Assembly: GCA_003024985.2 (NCBI GenBank)
Contig: PXIH01S0008640.1
Reading direction: 5' to 3' (one strand)
Length of the DNA stretch: 12,789 bases
Source: Euperipatoides rowelli
Lineage: Eukaryota > Onychophora > Udeonychophora > Euonychophora > Peripatopsidae
Position 1 is the first letter of the stretch, and each line of letters begins with the position of its first letter. Positions 1 to 8,900 of the stretch are shown piece by piece. The notes below the pieces were generated by a model. It worked only from the letters and a program-made list of their open reading frames with translations, did no database searches and was not told where the DNA came from. A program made the position numbers and the translations under genes.

Positions 1-596
1 TATATTTAAAAAAAAAAAGTATAAGGATCAGAGAAAACCTGCCAGACTATGGTCTGTTGTCCGGCATATTTGTATTTGTATAGCTGGTTAATATCCTGCC
101 GAACTATTTTTTGACAGAATTAAGAACAATATACTGTATATGAAGTGAAGTAGAAAATCAACAATCTAAACATAAAAGACAATATGATAGCAGACATACT
201 AAAATAACTGTAGTTCTAAAATAACATTTGTCCCTTTAAAAAAAACTCATTATAGAAATTTTGGTAACAATCAAAAGAAATGGCAAGAATGAATAATATT
301 GAATCGATAGAAATATTTACGGAAAATTTTAAATAGGAACATTGAAATACTTGTACAGTACACAGTGATCAAATAAAGGTTTTGCAGGAGCAAAAGTGTG
401 CAGTATTAAGTTAAAACTTCATCAAAAGTCAATAGACAAAATAAATGGAAGTGATTCCAATGTAAAGCAATTAGACACTTAAAAAGACCTTATACAAATG
501 AATGGCAACACCATCATAGTGAAATTAATGAACATCCAGAAGATAATATAATGGATATACAACAGAGGGTAACCAGAGCCAAAAAGAAACCAGAAC
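1..596. other. Intergenic DNA, no confident gene
   Basis: AT-rich sequence without a confident gene. A short hairpin-forming string (CAGACTATGGTCTG, near 45-58) lies in a GC-richer patch at 38-67. The only coding-like signal is the frame-broken stretch at 387-606, listed separately. Confidence 0.5.
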
Positions 597-606
597 AAAC
601 TTGTAA
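387..606 (+). pseudogene. Possible decayed coding remnant, unidentified
   Basis: After an acceptor-like TTTTGCAG at 380-387, one frame reads AKVCSIKLKLHQKSID through NGSDSNVKQLDT to a TAA at 480-482. A second frame, overlapping at that point, continues with LKRPYTNEWQHHHSEINEHP, then EDNIMDIQQRV and TRAKKKPEQTC. The composition of both pieces (charged and polar residues, a Trp, few repeats) is more protein-like than the poly-K/N/F/I translations around it. A single one-base shift near 476-482 would join them. The SINE at 607 inserts just after PEQTC. I do not recognise the family. It could be a broken exon, a processed pseudogene fragment or chance. Confidence 0.2.
597..606. repeat. SINE target-site duplication, tail side
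   Basis: aaacttgtaa, identical to 760-769. The pair brackets the SINE exactly. Confidence 0.75.
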
Positions 607-759
607 TTTTTTTTTTCTATTTTAAAATATTTACAAAATCGATATTCATTGAAAAAGTCTTCTTGTCCAAAGTCTAATCCAGGATTCGAACCAGCGACCA
701 TATTGATCGCTGGAGAGCCGAGTCAGAGTGATTTACTGACTCTACTATCCCTGCAGGGT
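607..759 (-). mobile_element. tRNA-derived SINE with poly(A) tail
   Basis: A short retroposon in minus orientation. Its head (about 755-677) looks like a tRNA: a degenerate A box (GATAGTAGAGTCAG) and a perfect B box, GGTTCGAATCC, at 692-682. About 65 bases of unrelated body follow, ending in a run of ten A (T607-616 on the plus strand). The unit is bracketed by a 10-bp direct repeat, aaacttgtaa, at 597-606 and 760-769, as expected for target-primed insertion by LINE machinery. It lacks a proper acceptor stem and cloverleaf, so it is not a working tRNA gene. Confidence 0.8.
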
Positions 760-769
760 AAACTTGTAA
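760..769. repeat. SINE target-site duplication, head side
   Basis: aaacttgtaa, the partner of 597-606, next to the 5' end of the SINE. Confidence 0.75.
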
Positions 770-2273
770 ATTTGTAATTTTTTTAATATAGACTACTGTA
801 TGTTGTTGCTTTCTTAATGCAAAAGTAATGACATTTTTTTTATTTGTGCAAAAAAAAAAAAAAGAAAAAAAGGGAAAAACCTATATGAATATGATGTTCA
901 TATATAACTAGTTACAATCTTATAATTTTATATCTATAAAATTTTAAAAAAAATGGGGGCAATGTAGTAATTACTATATTACCCCCATTTAATTACTAGT
1001 GTGACAACTTAGTTTAGCTTAGTAATACTATTGTATTTAGCATGATTGAATTAGGAACAAGTCACTCCTGGAATGATAGAGATATAGCCATTCCTTTTTA
1101 TGCTTTACTATAGCCTATATATTTTTTTATTAAAAACAATTTATTGACCAAAAATATTTACAAAACTTTTGCTTGAACTTTACCAGTACCACTTTCCTTT
1201 AACGCTTCTCTAAATTGTTTGTATTTGATAATGAATACAAATGTAAAAGTTATTATTTATCCCAGCTTCGTGACTGTTAAGTAATGAGTGAGGCCATGGA
1301 AACACGGGTTATATACTCCGGGTAGTGGATTGAATTGTGGTGGGGGGAGAGGAGGGGGATTTGGAAAGGATTTTCCCCTTATACTGTTGATTCAATGAAT
1401 TTTCCAAGTACTTTGTCTCTTTTAGAATATCCAAAATGAAATCTAAAATACAGATAACGAAGATACAGATGAAGAGTTCGAGTAGTTAGTAATTGAATAT
1501 ATTTGTAAATATACAGTAGTATAATAAACTATGCAGATTTTCCCTATGGGCAAATATATTTTTTTTAAAAAATTATTTGTTCATGTCAGCCTGAGTTTAT
1601 TTATTAATCTAATATATATAAGAGTAACTAAGGTGGTTATGACTGTAGACAGTAATTTGAGTAAACGTGCTGTCACATGTTAAGGAGATATTGTGATCAC
1701 AGTAATTATAAATGTTTTCAAAAGATCATTTGAATAATGTAGCCCTACTCATATATTTAAGTTTATCAAATTAGATTTTAAATCTGGTTATAAGAGTACT
1801 AAAACATATTTTGATACATACTGTATACTGATGTTACCGATGTAAAAGAAAAATCAGTGTTGTTATAATTATAAATGAATGCAACATCTTCGGATTCATA
1901 CTGATGTGAAATTTTTTCATTGTAATCAGGAATAAGCAATTGATTGCTTTCTTTCCAAAAAAGTTCTAATTTTTTTAAAAAAACAACTACAGCAAATTGC
2001 ATTTGCTTTATCTTATAAAATTAAAATCAAATGTCCGCTAAATTCTGTATGCAGCCCATCTGGTTTTAAAATTGCTCAATTTTTTTTTTCCTTTATTTTT
2101 TTTAAATAAATTATATACATAATTTAATACTAACATTCTTATTTCTTTATCGTACAATGCACATTCTGTGCATCCTGTAACTCCAGTCTCCTTAAGGCAA
2201 GTCGAAGTTCCATAAAGTTAATTTTCTGAATTTCTTGATGATTATTGATAATCTATATAGAAGAAAAATTGCT
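770..2273. other. Intergenic AT-rich DNA
   Basis: No gene supported. It contains the palindrome at 951-990 and a purine-rich, GC-richer patch near 1300-1380 with G runs (GGGGGG and GGGGG). A 67-codon minus-strand open frame at 1799-2002 has no recognisable motif and unremarkable AT-driven composition. Confidence 0.5.
951..990. repeat. Loop-less 40-bp palindrome
   Basis: Two abutting 20-base arms, AAATGGGGGCAATGTAGTAA and the inverse of AAATGGGGGTAATATAGTAA, match at 18 of 20 positions with no spacer. A weaker outer pair (ACTAGTTAC at about 908 and ATTACTAGT at 992-1000) suggests a foldback or MITE-like remnant. No target duplication was recognised. Confidence 0.75.
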
Positions 2274-2316
2274 GGTGTGTACAAATGTGGAAAGAACATT
2301 TCACATTGTACACACC
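2274..2316. repeat. Strong stem-loop, 15-bp arms
   Basis: GGTGTGTACAAATGTG pairs with CACATTGTACACACC around a 12-base loop, with one bulged A. It adjoins the tRNA-like stretch at 2317-2396 and is probably part of the same repeat unit. Confidence 0.7.
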
Positions 2317-2396
2317 GAGGCTGCCCAGGTATTGAACCTACGATCCCGGTATATGCATAAGCGCACCGCGGCGGGTACGAACCTGCCCGACCATAT
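2317..2396 (-). mobile_element. Possible tRNA-like SINE fragment
   Basis: This GC-rich island in AT-rich DNA reads on the minus strand with two B-box-like strings in the same orientation, GGTTCGTACCC and GGTTCAATACC, about 44 bases apart. Between them lies a CCGCGGTGCGCTTATGC segment that could be a degenerate A box. The stem-loop at 2274-2316 follows on the 3' side. No poly(A) tail or target duplication was identified, so the SINE call is tentative. Confidence 0.4.
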
Positions 2397-2524
2397 TTCT
2401 AGTTTTACAAATATCAGATTTAATATTTTTTTTGGTTCATGCAAAATGTCTAATTTCTGCTATTTGCTAAAATTTACTGATATTTAAATGCATTTCTGTC
2501 AAATCATATTCCCACTTCCTTTTT

Positions 2525-2801
2525 TTTAGGTAAATTGAAAATTTATTTACATTTGACGCAAACTACTGCTGGCTTTCAGTGATGTCCTCTTGATTTTACA
2601 AAATTATTAAAATCCCAAGTTAAAAGGAAAGCAACAAAAATCTAGGAGAGTGGAATCAATTTAAAACAGGATTTTTAAAGAATGATTTTTTTTTTTAAAT
2701 ATAACCTTTAGTCTTAACAAATTTAGGTAAATGACATTTTATCATAGCATGACATTTCATAAAATTGGTCTAGAAGTACAGAATTAAATTTCAAGTAAAA
2801 C
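2525..2801 (-). other. Probable HIBCH 3' UTR
   Basis: About 275 bases follow the stop codon with no coding signal. They end near the first AATAAA on the minus strand. The end point is inferred from that signal, not from transcript evidence. Later A-rich hexamers could also be used. Confidence 0.5.
2542..2547 (-). promoter_or_regulatory. Candidate poly(A) signal AATAAA for HIBCH
   Basis: The minus strand reads GTAAATAAATTTTC here, about 255 bases after the HIBCH stop codon. It is the first perfect AATAAA after the stop. In this AT-rich DNA the hexamer also arises by chance, so the call rests mainly on its position. Confidence 0.45.
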
Positions 2802-2923
2802 TTAATCCAAATGTAATTCATCTTCTGGAGATAATGGTTCAAAGTATTCCTGGATCATTTCTTCGGTAACCTCTTCAAATGTAGCCGGCTTCCAATTAGG
2901 TTTATTATGTTTATCAATTATCA
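2802..2923 (-). CDS. HIBCH: HIBCH last coding exon and stop
   Basis: A 122-nt coding part whose acceptor is TTTATTTTTAG. The leading TG completes a Val codon with the G of the previous exon, giving EGVRAV. It then encodes [39 protein letters not shown] and a TAA at 2804-2802. Human HIBCH has [20 protein letters not shown] at this place, so the identity is clear. The tail after EYFEPLS is slightly longer and more acidic than the human one. Confidence 0.96.
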
Positions 2924-5900
2924 CTAAAAATAAAATAAATGAATCACATGCACATAATGTAAATGATATACTGTATAAAGAGTATATAATATATTGTAGG
3001 TCTATAAAAACATATATTTCCAACTTTAAGTAATTTATTTTTACATAACAGTAGGCTAATTCAGGGCAGTTGTCATTTAAAAGAGGTACAGTATTCAAAA
3101 AAGTTTCATAGTTATCATTCCTGGTCATTTGAATGTGGCATAAACACTGGTATTGCATAATCACTCAGTAGCACATGCCAAGAGCTGGAATACTGCCTAG
3201 ACAATTTATGTGCATTATGGTACAAATATTAATGTTTAAATGGTGATTTCAGTATACTAGAAAAAACTTTAAATTATACTCTATCTTATTCCGCTGAAAT
3301 CATTTCCTGTGTAAAATCAAAGTTGTAAAGATCTTTTATGTAGATTCTGTGCATACAGTAGTATTTACTATATTGTATACAGGGGCGGATTTATGAGTGG
3401 GCACATCGGGCGTGACCCAGAGCCCCCAATTTTTAGGCTCCCCTCCCCCGCCCCACTAAAAAAAATATTTTTTTTATTTTTATATGGTATGCACAGACCT
3501 TTTGAAAGTTTTATCTAGAGTATGTTAATAAACATTAGTTAGTAGCCCCCAATTTTAATGGGCCCTACCCCTAAAAAAAAAAGAAATATGATATGGTATA
3601 CTCAAACCAAGTTAGTTTTATCCATGTTAATAACATTAGTCAGTGGCCCCCAATTTTGAGGTGCTCCAGCCAGGGTCAGATTGACAAGTTCAGCTGGTCA
3701 GTGATTGCTGACGCGGCCCCCAGCTCTCCCCCCCCCCTCCCCCAATTTTTTTTAAAGTGTTCTTATTTAGAAACTGGCACAATTCAGAAGTAATTTATCT
3801 TTGACTTTTCTTCAAACTTTTGAAATTTCTTTTCCATTCACACTGCAAAAACAAGTTTGTCATTTAAATGAGAATAAAAATAGGATGTGTGATAATGCTA
3901 TTATTAATAAAGTATTAACCTGTGATACATTATAGATTAGGATATACAGCATATCAGTGTTAAGAATAATTTGATTTTTATGCAGCAAACAGCCCCCCCT
4001 CCCCCATAAGAGGGAAGGGCTGGTTGGGGCTGCAGTCTTGGGGGCCAGGAGATGGGCATGTATGACCGAACTACATAAGAAACTAAATAGTTATGACACT
4101 TAACAGCCAAATAAAAAAAAGCTTCAAGGGTGGCGGTACCAGGCCCCGCCTGGATTTCTAGTCCCGGGAGCCCTGTTAGGATGTGGAGGCCCTGACAGCA
4201 AGTTATTATTAATGATAATAAAAACAGTTCAAAGTTAGTCTTTAAATTTTTTATTTCCTGTCAAGATTTTATAGTAAAATTATTTTCAAAATTATAAATT
4301 TATACATTTGTAAAAATAAAACATTTGTAATAAGCAATCAAACATTAAAACTTACAAAAACATTTACATTTTATAGAACAATCTTTAAAATATATTGAAA
4401 GAAAATCAATGCTTAAGTGGTATTGAAAGATGTAAAATAAAATGCAACAAATGAAAAATAAACCTATAAAATAAAAATGATTAATTTCATAAGTATAAAA
4501 ATATAAAAGTATTTTTTTTTAATAAATACGTTTTGCATGTTTGTTAAGTTATTTTAAATTTCAATATTTTTAAGTAGCAGATCTCATGTTAAGTATTAAA
4601 AATTTTAAAAACTGACAGCTTCAATGGGCTCCGTTCATGGACCTCATTGGGGGGCTTACAGCCCCCCCCCCCAAGCCCCCAGCTGATTCATTAATGCATA
4701 ACTGTACAAACCACCTCACCCGTATGGGCCGTACACAACAGTGACAACACTCGTCAGCTGGCCGAAAAAAAATCCACTTTTTACTAGCTGTGCCTTTTAA
4801 TCAAATGTGTCGATGGGGCCTTTTTAAGCCTGTCCTAAACTGACTCCACCCCTAATAAATAAAATAATTTTGGTATGGCATATCCATAGTTAGTGCAAAA
4901 AAATTTTGAGGAGCCTCACACCTGACTACTAACTCTAATAAATTGAACAAGAGTAGCTAGAATCACCCTAATTTTAAACAAAATTTATAACTTTTTAAAA
5001 CAAAATTTTAGTAAAAATGTTTCTTCTTAGGAAGTTAAGATTTAACAGCACTGTTTGCCTTGAAAACGCCTATACAAAGGAAGAAATTTCCTTATTTGTT
5101 TATTTTAATAAATACATAATTTAAAAAAAAAAAAAAAACTGCATGCATTATTTTTGACATTTGATGTTCCTCTCAAGTTAGGAACTTAATTAATGTTTCT
5201 GCCATTGGAAAAAAATACAAATAAAAGCCCCAAAGTAGCCTAATCTTTATTTATTTATTTTTCCATAATGTAGTGTTGTTTATTTATTTCTTTACCCCCA
5301 TTAATCCACACTGCATTATAACAGATATTCAGGTTATACAACAAATAATATCAAAATATTTTTTAGGGTTAACTTCCCTTTGAGACAAAAGTTTTTTACA
5401 TTAGCCTATTAAAGTGTCAATAATAAAATGAGAGATAACTACCAACTCTAATAAATTGAAAAGTCTTTCTTAGCTGCAATCTTCTTATACAAATTTAAAT
5501 TAGTAAAAAGTGTTTATTGGAAGTAGTGCAAATTTTATTTCCAATGCTGGAACAAGTAGTTAGTTTCTGGAGCAATTTACTCACAGGAACTGACTATTGG
5601 ATTTTAAAGTTATCAAATTTACTTTTTTTTTTTTTTTAAATTTCTACCAGGGCTCAACTTCTGGACCTCACTGGGGGTATCCCCCCAGACCCCCTATTGA
5701 ACTAGCGGGCCCCATATTTTGTGCTCAGGACTCCTAAAAGTCTAAATCCGCCCCTGCTCTCACCAGCTCATTTAAGTCTTACAAATGGCAAAAGTCTGCC
5801 AAATGCTAAAATTATCAACAGTTGTTTAAATTGCTATTTGATAATGGTGGTGTGACTGATTTCACTCTTTTCATATGTATCGAGAATGAGAAATCAGTCC

Positions 5901-8900
5901 GAATAAACCGACTCTTTATTGAACCACCCAATTCTATTGTCCAGAGTTAGATTGAAATTGAGTTTATTTTTTTTCAATCTCCACACAAGAGGATAAAAGA
6001 ACAGCTGGTGCGTTGTTTAGCAACTAAATTTCTGTTAACGTAAAATTCTATTTGAGGTATCATGAAAATAATTCATATTAAATAAAGTCCATAATTAGGT
6101 TATTAGGTTATAAATTTTGACTTACTTTGTGAGAAATTTGACAGAATTTACTGTCTATTCTAATTCAAAGTAGGACAATCGCATATTAAGTACAGTAGAA
6201 TTAATAAATTTAACTAACAAATCAAAAATAATTTCTACAAACCTGCTCGGACCCCTTCGTAGAAATCATGCTGTTTGAAAAAATGATGGAGAAGTCGATA
6301 CTCTGTTATAAGAGATTCTCTAATGCTAGATATTTTTGAGCTATCATTCATAATTCGCATAGTAACTTTTAATCCCAAAGGGGCCTGCAAAAAATTACGA
6401 TAGCATTAATGCATTAAAAAAAAAAAAATTGACAGCAGTATAAAATGAAAGAGGGGAGAATACAATCATTGATAAATGTATTAGACAAGTCCCAAACTTA
6501 CCCCGTTACTTATTATTTTTAATACCTCCCGGGCCCATGAAGATCCATCTGTTTTCAAGTTATTTATAATACTTTCAATTTCAGTCGCATCAAAACATTT
6601 ATTTATTGCATTTAAATGCGAAGTGAGAGAAAATTCCTTATCTTTATCAATAATACTCTGAAAGAAAAATACATTAAATATAATATATAACACCCCAAAT
6701 ATCTGAAACATATGTTAAGAAACAATGAGCACTATAAAACATTTGTGTTGATCACTACAAGAAAAAAAACAAGCCATAAGCACAATGATTTTCAGGATTT
6801 GTTCCAGTTTTCCTTATTGATATTAAGCACTAAAATACTTTTCTGTTTTAGGAAAAAAAATATATTAGTAGAAAATTAATATGCTATTTCATAAAGCACA
6901 AAAAAGCTTTTAATGTAAGAGTGATTGAAAATTCCATATCTGCCAAATATTTGATCACTCTCCACTGCAGATATATTTCAACATGATAGTGTAAAGTATA
7001 TGTGCATCATACATTAAAGGTTAAGATATAAAAAGTATTATCAATTGTTAATAATATAATCCTATCAGGATTGGCTCAAAATATTGATTGATACTCCCTC
7101 CTTCCTAGATGCTCAAAGGTTATTTCTTAAAATCTCTGTTTTCATCATCATAAAATTTTAGACAATTACTGTATGTGATGTCCTCCAGCAAGATATTTTA
7201 TTATCCAATGAGGTTATAGCTTTTAAAAAATAGTACATCCGAAAGATGATAAGGATTAAATACAATGAGATAGCTGTTTCCAAGGGTGACAATTAAGGAT
7301 TCCCTTTTGACTTTTAAATAAATGGAATTTTTACAGATCAAATTGTGGTACAAAACATAAACATAGAAGTTTCATTTTTTTTAAAATAATAATGAATAAA
7401 TCAGTGTTATAAATAGAAGTAAAGGTTCCCAACTTACATTACTAAATCAATAGCTTAAATCTATACCTACTTTTTCTTGATAAGTATCCAACACTTCTTT
7501 AATGGATTCCTTTGTAGCATTTTTTAAAGCCAATAAATCAGTTTCTAAATCATTTAGTTTGTTAGAATCAATAAAATGTGATGCATAACCAACTCTGACA
7601 GCATCTCGTCCTTTTAATCTGGAACCTGTTAAGCCAAGGTACCAACCAACTCTGCCTTCAAACTTAGGATATAAATAACTCATAGCATTGTTTGGAAAAA
7701 ATCCTAAAATAAATAGGGAGATGGGCATTATTAATATTAGATTTAGAACATTTAATATTTTTTTTTTAATAATTTATTTATCATAAATTAGCCTACTTTT
7801 TTTAAAAAAATATGGTAAAAAAAAAAGAAAAAATATTCATATTCTGAGTTAATATTATACTGTATCAATAGTGATAATAATTATGTGCAGGAAATTAAAT
7901 AATTTGATCATTTTACAGATTTTAGTGATTTGTTTATTTGATTTTATCATAAAATATCCATTTAGAATTCAATGCCGCCATTTTCAAAACAAGTTAAAAA
8001 TAAAGTGTTAAAATAGTTCTTCTAGTAAATGAATTAGCCTACATAATGTTGGACTCGTAACATCCACCGAATAGGGAACTTAGAGGAACGAGGAAAAAAA
8101 GTGGCAAAATTATTTAAAAATGTTGCAAACAAATTTTATTTTAAATATCTTTACAACCCCAGCATTTTTTTTAAATAGCAATTAAAAACAATATTTATAC
8201 AATATATAAATTTTATTTAAAATTAAATGTTAGGATTAGAATACTGGTCATATTGTGTGCAAATAGCAAGAAACACTATCTTAATAAATTAAACACGCTC
8301 TTATGTTTTTTTCTGATTTTAATTTCAATAATTATAATTTGAAACTACAGAAACTTGATTGCTCTCTTATACAAAAAAAATCTTCAGTTTGACTCATTCA
8401 GGGTTAATTTATTAGATGCAAAGTACGTTTTTTGCAGGTAATGCTAGTTGTCGTATTACATAGTGAAAATGAAGCATACACATGGTAATGTACATGGGTT
8501 CAATTTTTTTTTTTATATAGGTCTCTGTCTTGTATTTAAATTCGTAAATAACAATTAAGGTGATACATGAGAGTACTGTGTTCCAAAATGATGATGTCAA
8601 ATAACTAGATCCAGGATATAGCTTATGAATACAAAATGTAGTTTCACTATTTCTGGCATTTGAAACTTTGATAAACTTAACTCTAGTGCCAATTTCTGAA
8701 CTTAGCTTGTAACATTGCATTGGAATAGAAGGTGCATGGAGAAACTATAGTAGCCTATATTGTGCAAGAGCTGGAGCTGAAAAATATATGCAATTTTTTC
8801 AGCTCCAGTTCTGGTTGCCTTATTAATTTTTTTCCGTTTATTCAATTTTCTCTACAAATGTGAAAAAAAAAAATGGAATCCTTACGAGACCTAATTTAAA

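Larger units (their letters stand above)
3380..5756. mobile_element. hAT-like non-autonomous element (outer)
   Basis: The two ends carry a perfect 14-bp inverted repeat: CAGGGGCGGATTTA at 3380-3393 and TAAATCCGCCCCTG at 5743-5756. CAGGGGCGG-type ends are typical of hAT-superfamily elements. No transposase is encoded. The flanking 8 bases (attgtata and ctctcacc) do not match, so the target duplication is lost or the ends come from different copies. Removing the nested element at 3671-4842 leaves about 1.2 kb. The left part is made of roughly 100-120 bp tandem units. Confidence 0.65.
2924..6242 (-). other. HIBCH last intron, transposon-filled
   Basis: A 3319-bp phase-1 intron with a GTTTGT donor and a TTTTTAG acceptor. 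About 2.4 kb is the composite hAT-like insertion at 3380-5756. Without it the intron would be about 0.94 kb. The rest shows no gene. Confidence 0.85.

Noticed and set aside
677-755. A functional tRNA gene on the minus strand
   Set aside because: The B box is perfect, but there is no pairing acceptor stem and the anticodon arm does not fold. The tail and target duplications make it a SINE head.
1300-1380. G-rich patch as a promoter or CpG island
   Set aside because: It is short, has few CpG, and no start-site context or adjoining gene.
1799-2002. 67-codon minus-strand open frame downstream of HIBCH
   Set aside because: No domain, no signal peptide, and no supporting context.
3593-3793. 66-codon plus-strand open frame
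   Set aside because: It runs across the junction of the outer and inner hAT elements, so it is a chance frame in repeat DNA.
7447-7470. In-frame extension of the exon past 7471 (VGIDLSY)
   Set aside because: This is read-through into the intron. The AAA/GTAGGT donor keeps phase with the next exon and preserves family length.
8412-8720. 102-codon minus-strand open frame as a gene
   Set aside because: It lies inside a HIBCH intron, shows no recognisable motif, and has compositional features expected of AT-rich DNA.
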